From positions 1 through 48,800 of the forward strand of contig JAHAYJ010000049.1 in assembly GCA_018384375.1 (NCBI GenBank): a stretch of 48,800 bases of DNA. The letters are read 5' to 3'. Source of the stretch: Lachnospiraceae bacterium. Its GTDB lineage: Bacteria > Bacillota > Clostridia > Lachnospirales > Lachnospiraceae. The notes under the pieces are model-generated. The model did no database searches and had not been told where the DNA came from. It worked only from the letters and a program-made list of their open reading frames with translations. Position 1 is the first letter of the stretch. Each line of letters starts with the position of its first letter. Below, piece after piece: positions 1 through 8,125 of the stretch. The position numbers were made by a program, and so were the translations under genes.

Positions 1-371
1 TAACCAATCAGGACATTGCCTCCATTCAGGAGCTGGTAACCAAGGTCAAGCACAAAAAGGAAGTAGGTGTGAATTACATGAAATCCTGGGAAATCGAAGA
101 AATGATGCGCCATCAGGGATTCCGGGAGGGTTTTAATGATGGTTTTAACGACGGCTTTAGCGACGGCTTTAACGACGGCTTTAACGACGGCTTTAACGAC
201 GGCTTTAACGACGGGAACAGCAAAGGAATTGAACAGGGCAAGCAGGAAATGCAGGCAAAAATAAATCATCTGAACATTCTGCTAACAGAAGCCGGGCGCA
301 TGGATGACCTTGTTAAAGCGGCCCATGACACAAACTATCAGGAAGAATTATTGAAAGAATTCCTCATATAA
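1..371 (+). CDS. Rpn family recombination-promoting nuclease/putative transposase, C-terminal fragment
   Basis: The frame is open to the left window edge, so this is only the 3' end of a gene. It reads through a GTG at 69 that should not be taken as the start. The visible C-terminus has the layout usual for PD-(D/E)XK transposase-like proteins of the Rpn/PDDEXK_2 group in gut Clostridia: a helical stretch (V-K-H-K-K-E-V-G-V-N-Y-M), then a low-complexity run of glycine-containing tetrapeptides, then a charged coiled tail. The catalytic nuclease core would lie upstream and is not visible. Family members promote RecA-independent DNA exchange in Escherichia coli; activity here is inferred from family. 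A hairpin follows the stop codon. The family call rests on the tail only. Confidence 0.6.
   Translation, partial: TNQDIASIQELVTKVKHKKEVGVNYMKSWEIEEMMRHQGFREGFNDGFNDGFSDGFNDGFNDGFNDGFNDGNSKGIEQGKQEMQAKINHLNILLTEAGRMDDLVKAAHDTNYQEELLKEFLI
132..215 (+). repeat. In-frame 12-bp tandem repeat encoding Phe-Asn-Asp-Gly
   Basis: Seven consecutive 12-bp units encode F-N-D-G; the third reads F-S-D-G. The first unit uses different codons (ttt aat gat ggt), whereas the last four are nearly identical (ttt aac gac ggc). That pattern suggests recent expansion by replication slippage. Unit length is a multiple of three, so copy-number change would keep the frame. Confidence 0.9.
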
Positions 372-383
372 TACAAGCGCAAA

Positions 384-426
384 AGCCATGAAGTCTTCCC
401 AGTTATACAGCAAAGACTTCATGGCT
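384..426. terminator. Hairpin between convergent genes, probable bidirectional terminator
   Basis: A perfect 14-bp inverted repeat (agccatgaagtctt at 384-397, aagacttcatggct at 413-426) lies between the stop codons of the plus-strand Rpn fragment and the minus-strand mutS2-like gene. A short A run at 381-384 becomes a T run when read on the minus strand. It therefore best fits a terminator for the mutS2-like gene and may also serve the plus strand. Confidence 0.7.
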
Positions 427-456
427 TCAGTAAATTAACAGTTCCCAAAGCTTTAA

Positions 457-2412
457 TTATTCCTCATACCGAATCTCCAAATCCTCCACATACTTGCGCT
501 CCATCTGATGTCTTGCCTTCCGGTTCTCCACCGTTTCAAATATAATGGAAAAGTCATAATCCTCCGGATAAAGCTCCTGCGCTTTCACATGCAGCTTCAC
601 ACGTTTATGATTGATATAGATTTTCTTATTCGGAAGCTGTACCCGTAAAACACCCTTTTCATTTACCTTTTCACAGACAATTCCAAGTTTTTTGTCCGGG
701 TAGATCATCACGCTGTCCCCGATCTGAAACTTGTCTGTCAGTTCATTAGCACTCCCGGAGCTTTTTTGTCTGCTGATATGAGCTGTTCTTTCCTTTATTA
801 ATTCCTCCGGAATATCCTCGGAAAAATTATCCTCAAAAGCTTCTCCGGCATTTTTTGCTACGGTAATTTCCGTCCCGTAAGCAGCCTGGGCCGCTCTTTT
901 CAGCATGCCTCCCGGCATTCCCAGTTTTTTGGCGATATAGAGAGCGCAGCTCTCTCCTGCCTCACCAATTACCATCCGGTATAGGGGTTTTAAGCTCTCC
1001 TTATCAAAGGTCATTCTGGCGTTAACAACACTCTCCTCCCTTTCCGCATAGCTTTTCACTTCCGGATAATGAGTTGTGACCAGATAAAGGGCTCCGCTTT
1101 TTTTCAGTTCCTCCAAAATTGCAATCGCAATTCCCATTCCTTCCGTCGGATCTGTTCCCGAGCCAAGCTCATCCATAATCACCAGGCTTTCCCCATTCGC
1201 CTTCCGCAGAATATCGAGCACATTAGTAATATGTGCCGAAAACGTTGAAAGATTTTCCGACAGGTTTTGTCCATCTCCGATGTCACACAGGATCTGATTG
1301 TTCAGGCAGATTTCTGCTTTCTCACAGGAAACATGAAGTCCACACTGTGTCATCAGGCAGTTCAGCGCTACCGTCTTGATTGCCACTGTCTTTCCTCCTG
1401 TGTTGGGACCTGTGATAATAACACCGTTAATGCCATTACCCATCTTAAAATTGAGCGGCACACTCACCTCCCTGTCCATGAGAGGGTGCCTGCCGTTTGT
1501 AATTTGAATCCGGCGCCCTGTATTGATAACGGGCTCTGTCCCATCCATCAGCAGACTCAGCTTACCCTTTCCAAAAATAAAATCAAGCTTTTCCGTCACC
1601 CTGGTATTTTCCCGGATTATTTCTGCCTTATCAGAGAGCATTGCTGTCAGCGTGTAAAGAATTCTTCTCTCCTCATTTTCCTCGTCAATCTTCATCTCCT
1701 GTAGTTCTTCGTAGATCCTTGCTGCTGCCGCCGGTTCGATAAAAAGCGTATTGCCGGTAGACGATTTATCAATGACTGAACCACTGATCCGGAACTTGTA
1801 TTCTTTTTTTACCGGAACACAGATGCGTCCGTTTCTGATCGTACTGAAGCTGTCCGACATACATTCCTTGTTCGCCCTGATGACACTGTCAGCCTTTTCC
1901 CGCATTTTAGCCTCCTGGCGGTCAATCCCTTCCCGCAGGGATTTCAGCAGTTTAGAGGCATAATCGTCCACTCTGCCTCCCCGTATTTTATCATTCAGTT
2001 CTTCCCTCACCTCATCCAGTGCATCCAGATTTTCTTCATAATAGGGAAGGCTGAGCTCATAGCTTTTTCCCCGGCACAGATAATCCTTAAGCCGTCTCAC
2101 CGCCGTCAGGTTTATCGCAATCTTTTCCAGCTGCTCCGGTGAAAGGCATTCTCCCCGCTGCGCTGCCTCCATATACGATTCTATGCCTTCCTGATCTGTC
2201 AAAGGGGGATTTCCGCACTTTTCAATCAGTAATCTTGCCTCAGTGGTTTCCTTCAGCCTTGCCTTCACCTCAGTTTCCTTCAACATTGGGGCAAGATTTC
2301 TCACCTTTTCTTTCGCCCCTTCTGAATATACCGATTCTTCTAATTTCTGAATGATCTTTTCAAATTCCAGCATTCCTGCGGATGCTGTCTCATAATAATA
2401 TTTTTCTCTCAT
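457..2412 (-). CDS. MutS2-like DNA-binding ATPase lacking the Smr domain
   Basis: This 651-residue protein has the MutS family core: lever/clamp helices over roughly residues 1-310, then the ABC-type ATPase with Walker A G-P-N-T-G-G-K-T at 335-342, the signature region (L-S-T-F-S-A-H) and Walker B (V-I-M-D-E-L-G-S-G-T). Absence of the mismatch-binding N-terminal domain makes it MutS2-like rather than MutS1. Full MutS2 is near 780 residues and ends in a Smr nuclease domain. Here the protein stops after a KOW-like beta segment and a charged tail, with no Smr motif. MutS2 proteins act on branched DNA or collided ribosomes; which, if either, applies to this Smr-less form is unknown. A promoter, a folded RNA candidate and a terminator hairpin lie upstream. 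Confidence 0.85.
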   Translation of the reverse strand: MREKYYYETASAGMLEFEKIIQKLEESVYSEGAKEKVRNLAPMLKETEVKARLKETTEARLLIEKCGNPPLTDQEGIESYMEAAQRGECLSPEQLEKIAINLTAVRRLKDYLCRGKSYELSLPYYEENLDALDEVREELNDKIRGGRVDDYASKLLKSLREGIDRQEAKMREKADSVIRANKECMSDSFSTIRNGRICVPVKKEYKFRISGSVIDKSSTGNTLFIEPAAAARIYEELQEMKIDEENEERRILYTLTAMLSDKAEIIRENTRVTEKLDFIFGKGKLSLLMDGTEPVINTGRRIQITNGRHPLMDREVSVPLNFKMGNGINGVIITGPNTGGKTVAIKTVALNCLMTQCGLHVSCEKAEICLNNQILCDIGDGQNLSENLSTFSAHITNVLDILRKANGESLVIMDELGSGTDPTEGMGIAIAILEELKKSGALYLVTTHYPEVKSYAEREESVVNARMTFDKESLKPLYRMVIGEAGESCALYIAKKLGMPGGMLKRAAQAAYGTEITVAKNAGEAFEDNFSEDIPEELIKERTAHISRQKSSGSANELTDKFQIGDSVMIYPDKKLGIVCEKVNEKGVLRVQLPNKKIYINHKRVKLHVKAQELYPEDYDFSIIFETVENRKARHQMERKYVEDLEIRYEE

Positions 2413-2450
2413 TTCCTTTGTTTTTCCTCCAATAGGAATATTTTATGACG

Positions 2451-2479
2451 CAAAAAAGCATAACCATACGGTTATGCTT
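2451..2479 (-). terminator. Rho-independent terminator upstream of the mutS2-like gene
   Basis: On the minus strand a 9-bp stem (agcataacc/ggttatgct, arms 2457-2465 and 2470-2478) with a 4-nt loop is followed by a run of six T. It lies 39 bp before the mutS2-like start codon. It ends either the GH13 transcript or the shorter RNA predicted from the promoter at 2654-2682, and could act as an attenuator for mutS2. Confidence 0.75.
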
Positions 2480-2505
2480 CTTATCTTATCCAATCTATTT
2501 TAGGG

Positions 2506-2622
2506 TATGTTAAGCATTTCGCGTGGCAGAAAAAGGGTACACTACAAGCATAAGAATACCTGTGCTTCACCCTTGCAACTGTTTAGTTGTCCTGATTCTC
2601 CATTCTTACGACGCTTAACATA
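2506..2622 (-). ncRNA. Candidate structured RNA or leader, class unknown
   Basis: A perfect 10-bp inverted repeat (tatgttaagc at 2506-2515, gcttaacata at 2613-2622) encloses two further helices. One is caact/agttg at 2576-2580 and 2585-2589. The other is a two-part stem pairing 2533-2538 with 2569-2574 and 2546-2550 with 2563-2567. Together they form a closed multibranch fold of about 117 nt. A good minus-strand promoter lies about 30 bp before it and a terminator about 27 bp after it, so an RNA of roughly 200 nt is predicted. I do not recognise a known riboswitch or small-RNA class. Confidence 0.45.
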
Positions 2623-2653
2623 AACGACCTCTCTTTTCTGTCAATCTGTATTC

Positions 2654-2682
2654 ACTATAATTCATATGGATATTGATGTCAA
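2654..2682 (-). promoter_or_regulatory. Sigma-A type promoter for the RNA/mutS2 leader
   Basis: On the minus strand: -35 TTGACA (2677-2682), 17-bp spacer, -10 TATAGT (2654-2659). It sits directly after the GH13 stop codon and points toward the structured RNA candidate and the mutS2-like gene. Confidence 0.7.
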
Positions 2683-2690
2683 GAAATTTT

Positions 2691-4229
2691 TCACAGTCTG
2701 ATAAAGCTCACAGAGGCTGCCGGTGCACTCACAACGCCATCCTTAAGCTCTGCTTTCCTGCCAAGCACATAAATTGTCTCGCCGTTCTTCCCATCAAAGG
2801 AAAAACTCTCGTCCCTGCCGGACGGATTGATTACCACAAGAATTCTCTCACCCTCACAGCTTCTTACATAGGCGAAGGGATAAGCATTTTCCTTCACACA
2901 GACAAATTCGATTTCTCCCTTGCTCTGCAATGCCTTACAGGATTGTCTTACCCTGATCAGCTTCCTGACTTCATTGAAAAGGGAATTTTCATCCTGCATC
3001 TGCTTCTGTACCGTAGGTCGATCTTGGTCCTCATCCTGCCTGATATAAAGTTTTTCCGAAGGAGCCGCACTGAAGCCTGCATTGACGCTGTTATCCCACT
3101 GCATGGGGCTGCGGGAGCCGGTTCTGTTAAAGCCGCCCTCCACAGAGGTCAGGCCTTCCACATAACGCATACCGATTTCGTCGCCATAATAAATAAACGG
3201 TGCACCGGGCATAGACAGCAGGAAGGCAAAAGCCACCTTCATCTCCTCCTGATCCAGGGTTCTTGCCAGTCTGTCCATATCATGGTTACCGGAGGGAATG
3301 CAAATGAGACCTTTCTTCTCGGACTTCTCGTAGTTTTCCAGATATTTTGCAACAAACTGTGAAATATCTCCTTTTCCTTCTCTTGTAAAATAAGGGTACT
3401 CACAGCGGAACAGATCATTGTAGTGGGACGGGCCAAAGTGAAGCAGGAAATCCATATGAAAACCGCCCTGCAGAGACTTATCCGGCTCTCCCCACTCGGA
3501 AACCATCGCTGCATCCGGGAACTCCTCATCAAGGAAGCTTCTAACCTTCTTCCAAAGCCCGATCGTTCCTTTTCCGTCCTCATCATTTTTTACAAGAGAA
3601 CCTGCCATGTCTACACGGAAGCCGTCACATCCCATGGTCAGCCAGAAACGCATCACATTCTTCATTTCCTCCAGAGTTGCCTTCGGTCCCGGCGCATCAA
3701 CTGACTGTTGCCAGGATTTTTCCGGCTTATAGTAGCCATAATTGAGAGCGGGCTGCATGGAAAAGAAGTTTACCGCACAAGCCCCGTCCCTGTCGGATAT
3801 TCCTCTGATGCTTGCCATGTCTTCCGGGGATTCCCAGACACTGTCCGTCCACACATAGCGGTCTGTAAATTCATTTTTTTCCGCCTTCATGGATTCCTTA
3901 AACCACTTATGTTCTACCGAGGTATGTCCCGGAACCAGATCCAGAAGGATATGCATATCTCTTTTATGTACTTCTTCAAACAATCTCTTGGCATCCGCAT
4001 TGGTTCCGTATCTGGGCGCAATTGTATAATAGTCTGCCACATCATAGCCTGCATCACCAAAGGGTGATGTAAAGCAGGGATTCAGCCAAAGGGCATTGCA
4101 GCCCAGTTCCTTAATGTAATCCAGCTTCTCAATAATTCCCTGCAGATCACCGATTCCATCTGCATTGGTGTCATGAAAAGACTGGGGATAAATTTCATAA
4201 AAAACTGCATTGTCTAACCATTTTGCCAT
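2691..4229 (-). CDS. GH13 alpha-amylase family glycosidase (alpha-glucosidase type)
   Basis: This 512-residue protein has all four GH13 conserved regions: D-L-V-P-G-H near 97-102, G-F-R-V-D with the nucleophile Asp207, the acid/base Glu245 in V-S-E-W, and N-H-D at 315-317 with the transition-state stabiliser Asp317. The N-terminal W-L-D-N-A-V-F-Y-E-I-Y-P-Q-S-F is typical of cytoplasmic oligo-alpha-glucosidase and trehalose-synthase-like enzymes. No signal peptide is present, so it should act on imported oligosaccharides. Region I has Pro-Gly where many members have Val-Asn, so the exact substrate is open. It is transcribed divergently from the AraC gene at 4385, the likely local regulator. 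The start has a good RBS (AGAAGGAGAGAAG). Confidence 0.88.
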   Translation of the reverse strand: MAKWLDNAVFYEIYPQSFHDTNADGIGDLQGIIEKLDYIKELGCNALWLNPCFTSPFGDAGYDVADYYTIAPRYGTNADAKRLFEEVHKRDMHILLDLVPGHTSVEHKWFKESMKAEKNEFTDRYVWTDSVWESPEDMASIRGISDRDGACAVNFFSMQPALNYGYYKPEKSWQQSVDAPGPKATLEEMKNVMRFWLTMGCDGFRVDMAGSLVKNDEDGKGTIGLWKKVRSFLDEEFPDAAMVSEWGEPDKSLQGGFHMDFLLHFGPSHYNDLFRCEYPYFTREGKGDISQFVAKYLENYEKSEKKGLICIPSGNHDMDRLARTLDQEEMKVAFAFLLSMPGAPFIYYGDEIGMRYVEGLTSVEGGFNRTGSRSPMQWDNSVNAGFSAAPSEKLYIRQDEDQDRPTVQKQMQDENSLFNEVRKLIRVRQSCKALQSKGEIEFVCVKENAYPFAYVRSCEGERILVVINPSGRDESFSFDGKNGETIYVLGRKAELKDGVVSAPAASVSFIRL

Positions 4230-4384
4230 GATTCTTCTCTCCTTCTCTTTACCAGCACTGCGCTGTCTGCTATACTCTTTATAAATAGAATGATACTACA
4301 ATATTTTCAGGATAATCTTGCATTATTCTGTCAAAAAATAACACTATCCTTAGATATATTGATGTAAAGAGAGGTGAGACCGTC

Positions 4385-5272
4385 ATGACAAAGGAAAACC
4401 TGTATGAAAAGAAACTCCACGGGGATCTTCTTTTTCCCTTTCAGCATTACACCATGGTAACAGACAGCTGCAATATTTTTGTTCCTTACCACTGGCACAA
4501 GGAAATTGAAATCATCCTTGTCATGGAGGGGGAGGTCGAACTGCTCCTCGATGGAAATAAGCAGCTTCTCAAAAAGGGTGACATTATATTTGTCAATTCC
4601 GGACAGTTACATCAGTATACCAGTCTGACCAAGAGACTTATTTATTATGCCTACGTGTTTCCCATGGATTTCTTAAAATTTGAAGATGAGGATATTACAC
4701 AGACTACCATTATCGAGCCCCTGTGCCGACAGGAACTCTGCTTTCCGACTATGCTTCCCCGTACCAGTTCATGCTACGAAAGAGTGCATCAGTTGATCCG
4801 TTCCATCATTTGTTCCAATGAAAAGCAGGAGGAAAGCTTTCAGCTTCTTACCAAGGCTTATCTATATGAAATGATCGGACTTCTCTCTCAAAACGGCCTT
4901 CTTACAAGACAGCTGAACCCCTCCAGGGAGCTTACCACCTATCGAAAAATACTTCTCTATATTCAGGAGCATTATCAGGATCGGATCACAGTTGCAGATA
5001 TTTCCGGTCATCTATGTATGTCCGCAAACTATTTCAGCGCCTATTTTACCAAGCATTTCGGCAGGAATTTCGTGGACTTCCTGGTTCATTACCGTATCGA
5101 AAAAGCCTGCGTGCTTCTGGCAGCTGGTGACGACTGTTCTGTCACACAGGCTGCCTTGCAGACAGGCTTTGAAAATATCAGCTATTTTATCAAACGCTTT
5201 AAAGCCGTTACCGGCATGACACCGGCAGCATACCGGAAATCTCAGCGCTCCGGCAGCCACACCCTCATCTGA
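4385..5272 (+). CDS. AraC family transcriptional regulator with cupin sensor domain
   Basis: The protein has 295 residues. Residues 20-100 form an AraC-type cupin (H-W-H-K-E-I-E and G-D-I-I-F-V-N-S-G), the usual effector-binding fold. Residues 185-290 carry the paired helix-turn-helix of AraC/XylS proteins, with the characteristic second-HTH region (A-L-Q-T-G-F-E-N-I-S-Y-F-I-K-R-F-K) and terminal T-P-A-A-Y-R-K. The start follows a well-placed GAGGTGA. It is divergent from the GH13 glycosidase and its 3' end overlaps the convergent GH127 gene by 31 bp. Control of one or both glycosidases by a sugar effector is inferred from position. Confidence 0.9.
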   Translation: MTKENLYEKKLHGDLLFPFQHYTMVTDSCNIFVPYHWHKEIEIILVMEGEVELLLDGNKQLLKKGDIIFVNSGQLHQYTSLTKRLIYYAYVFPMDFLKFEDEDITQTTIIEPLCRQELCFPTMLPRTSSCYERVHQLIRSIICSNEKQEESFQLLTKAYLYEMIGLLSQNGLLTRQLNPSRELTTYRKILLYIQEHYQDRITVADISGHLCMSANYFSAYFTKHFGRNFVDFLVHYRIEKACVLLAAGDDCSVTQAALQTGFENISYFIKRFKAVTGMTPAAYRKSQRSGSHTLI

Positions 5273-7170
5273 TTCAGCCCCCGGTTTCCCCATGTATAGT
5301 AGGGAATTGCCGTAATCCGGCAGGGCATTTTCTCCGGCTTTATCATGGAATAATTCCCGGTCGAGGATAGGCTTTCGCCCTCACAGGTCCGATATCCATC
5401 TGCGGTGATTCTGACGGTTCCACCAAGAAATGCAGGCTCATACGCTTCCGCCTTCATACTGCCATTCTCAGCGTAGGACAAGGAAAGCACATCCATCTCA
5501 TTATCCGTTCCTTCCACACAATATACCAAAGGACCTCTTTGCAATGTCACATAACCGGTATCACTGGCAATTTTCGTGGAAGCATACAGCTTTTTGATCT
5601 CATCATCCAGGAATATTTCTACCTTGTCTCCCGCCTTCAGATCCTTCAGATAGTAGTAACCATTCTTTTCTTCAGCTGCTACCTTAGTTCCGTTTACCAG
5701 AATCCGGTAACTGCTGCTCCAGTCAGGCCTTCTGACTGCCATCTCTCCGCTGCCTTTTGTGACCTTATACTCCACTTTAAATTCATAAGGATACCCTGTC
5801 TTACACTCCAGCACCATTCCATTTTCAAAGGTAATCCTGCCCTCCACAAACAGATGTATAAAGGCAGTCCTCTCATTTTCACCGTAAGCATACTTGCCAA
5901 GAGAGGCAATGCACCTTGCCACATTGGGCGGACAGCAGGCACAGGCATACCAGCCCGGACGCTGGGGCAGATCATGTCTGTGTGTCTTGATCTCTCCGGA
6001 AATGCCGGGAAGAACTTCCAGCGGATTGACATAGAAAAACCGCTTTCCGTCCAGCTGCATTCCCGCCAGCACCGTATTATAAAAGGCTCTTTCCATCACA
6101 TCTGCGTATTTGGAATCCACTTCCGCCTCCAGCATTCTGGAGGCAAAGAACATTAGACCGATAGATGCACAGGTTTCCGCGTAAGCCGTATCATTCGGAA
6201 GATCATAATCCACCGTGAAGGCTTCCCCCTCAACGGTAGAACCGATTCCGCCCGTCACATACATTCTCCTGTCTGTAATACTCTCAAAAAGATGCCGACA
6301 GGCATCCAAAAGCTCCTGATCCTCCGTCTGCGCCGCCAGATCCGCCATCCCGGTATATAGATAAACTGCACGTACACTATGGCCTGTGGCATCGCGCTGC
6401 TCTCTTACCGGCTTTCCCGACTGCTGATAATCATAATCCGTTGCATCATTTCCCCACACGCTCCAGTCTCTTCTTGCCGCCTCTTCCTCATAAAAACGGT
6501 TGTTTACGCCACGCACATCGATGAAGTGCTTGGCAAGCGCAAGACATTTCTCGTCTCCTGTAGCATGGTAAAGCCGAAGCAACGCCAGTTCAACCTCAGG
6601 ATGTCCCGGATATCCCTCATGGCCTTCCGTTACAAAATGCTGGTAAATATGCGCTGCATTCTTCTGCATCACACGAAGAAGCTTGTCTTTCCCGGTGGCT
6701 TCATAGTAGGCAACCGCCGCCTCCATCATATGTCCGGCGCAGTACAGCTCATGTCCCTCCAGCAGATTTGTCCAACGCTTATCCTTATCCTTGATCGTAT
6801 AATAGGTATTCAGGTATCCGTCCGTATCCTGTGCAGCTTCGATCTTATCGATCAGGCTGTCAGCCTTTGCTTCCAGATCAGTATCCGGAAAATTGACAAG
6901 ACTGTAAGCCACAGCCTCAAGCCATTTGGCGGCATCACTGTCCTGAAAGACCATTCCATAAAAGCCGTCCCCTATATCCTCCCCGCGCACAGCCTTTGCT
7001 GCATTCTCGAAATTTGCCACAACATGACTCTTTTCAACACCCTCCACCTGATCATGAAGGACTGCATACTGGTAAGGGATAACAACCTCCTTAATGAGCT
7101 TCTGATATTGATAAATAAAACCTTCTGTACTTTCAAAGCGTTTCACATCTATCTGTCTTTGCTGTTTCAT
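5242..7170 (-). CDS. GH127 beta-L-arabinofuranosidase
   Basis: This 642-residue protein is of the former DUF1680 family, now GH127, represented by HypBA1 of Bifidobacterium longum. It shows G-E-A-F-T with the presumed acid/base Glu316, then A-E-T-C-A-S-I-G with zinc ligands Glu332 and Cys334. The C-x-C-C-P-P-N-V-A-R motif supplies Cys412 and Cys413, one being the catalytic cysteine. The family releases L-arabinofuranose from beta-linked arabino-oligosaccharides. No signal peptide is seen, so the enzyme should be cytoplasmic. I chose the ATG at 7170, which has AGAGGTG upstream; an in-frame ATG at 7203 has no convincing RBS. AraC genes flank it on the opposite strand. No arabinose transporter or araBAD gene lies nearby. 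Confidence 0.9.
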   Translation of the reverse strand: MKQQRQIDVKRFESTEGFIYQYQKLIKEVVIPYQYAVLHDQVEGVEKSHVVANFENAAKAVRGEDIGDGFYGMVFQDSDAAKWLEAVAYSLVNFPDTDLEAKADSLIDKIEAAQDTDGYLNTYYTIKDKDKRWTNLLEGHELYCAGHMMEAAVAYYEATGKDKLLRVMQKNAAHIYQHFVTEGHEGYPGHPEVELALLRLYHATGDEKCLALAKHFIDVRGVNNRFYEEEAARRDWSVWGNDATDYDYQQSGKPVREQRDATGHSVRAVYLYTGMADLAAQTEDQELLDACRHLFESITDRRMYVTGGIGSTVEGEAFTVDYDLPNDTAYAETCASIGLMFFASRMLEAEVDSKYADVMERAFYNTVLAGMQLDGKRFFYVNPLEVLPGISGEIKTHRHDLPQRPGWYACACCPPNVARCIASLGKYAYGENERTAFIHLFVEGRITFENGMVLECKTGYPYEFKVEYKVTKGSGEMAVRRPDWSSSYRILVNGTKVAAEEKNGYYYLKDLKAGDKVEIFLDDEIKKLYASTKIASDTGYVTLQRGPLVYCVEGTDNEMDVLSLSYAENGSMKAEAYEPAFLGGTVRITADGYRTCEGESLSSTGNYSMIKPEKMPCRITAIPYYTWGNRGLNQMRVWLPER

Positions 7171-7265
7171 ACGGCACCTCTTTCCTTTTTTCCTTATATG
7201 CATTATAATCCTTATATCGCATATAAAAAATAGATTTTATTCCTATAAATATGGAGAATTTTCTG

Positions 7266-8120
7266 ATGAACGAAATAATCATTGATACCTGTTCCCTTCC
7301 GGTCGTAATCTCCGGCGCCTATGAAGTTGCTTCCGTTCCCTTTATCCACGCAGACCGCACCACAGACTTTCATGTATTGATTTATGTCACTGAAGGCTAT
7401 ATCAGTGTAACAGAAGCGGAGCAGGATTATACCATACAAAAAGGAGAATTGTTTTTCTTAAAAAGCGGTCTTCATCATTATGGCAAAGTGGAGATTCCTC
7501 AGGGGACCGCATGGTACTATATTCATTTCCGCACCTCACAACCCTCAAATGACTGCGAACCCTTTCAAATAATAAATGAGCCGGGAAATCAAGGCTTTTT
7601 CCCGGCATCCTATACCTATACATTAACTTTACCCAAACACTCTTATGTTTCCTCCGACTCTTCTCTTACAGAAAAAATCCGTGGTTTTGTTCATTATCTG
7701 AACTCTACAGACCCTCTTCGTCGATGGAATCTAAATCAGAAGCTGTTTGAATTGCTTTCAGAGGCTGCTTTTACTTCCTTTGCGGATATTCCGAAGGAGG
7801 CATCCCTTGCCGACCAGATCTGCCACTTCTTAGCGGATCACACACAAGAGCCTTTTAGGGCCTCTGATCTGGAAAATCATTTCCATCTGAGCTACAAGCA
7901 TCTCGCCGCCTGCTTTAAAAAGGCCACAGGGACAACGATTCAGGCTTATCATACGCAACTGAAAATGAACCTGGCCTGCACACTGCTCCGCTCTACCCTT
8001 TTGTCCATTAAGGAAATCAGTTTGAGGCTGGGCTATCAGGATATGCTTTACTTTAGCAGGGTATTTCACGCAAAACTGGGGGTAAGCCCCAGTGCTTATC
8101 GGAAGCGGATCTGGCTCTGA
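7266..8120 (+). CDS. AraC family transcriptional regulator
   Basis: The protein has about 284 residues: an N-terminal cupin-like sensor (roughly 1-130, with G-E-L-F-F-L-K-S-G-L-H-H) and a C-terminal AraC DNA-binding domain (roughly 185-284, second HTH L-R-L-G-Y-Q-D-M-L-Y-F-S-R-V-F and end S-P-S-A-Y-R-K-R). The start at 7266 is preferred because GGAG lies nine bases upstream; the in-frame ATG at 7251 has no RBS. It is divergent from the GH127 gene across about 95 bp, so GH127 is its most likely target. It is not closely similar to the AraC protein at 4385, which suggests a different effector. Confidence 0.9.
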   Translation: MNEIIIDTCSLPVVISGAYEVASVPFIHADRTTDFHVLIYVTEGYISVTEAEQDYTIQKGELFFLKSGLHHYGKVEIPQGTAWYYIHFRTSQPSNDCEPFQIINEPGNQGFFPASYTYTLTLPKHSYVSSDSSLTEKIRGFVHYLNSTDPLRRWNLNQKLFELLSEAAFTSFADIPKEASLADQICHFLADHTQEPFRASDLENHFHLSYKHLAACFKKATGTTIQAYHTQLKMNLACTLLRSTLLSIKEISLRLGYQDMLYFSRVFHAKLGVSPSAYRKRIWL

Positions 8121-8125
8121 TCTTC

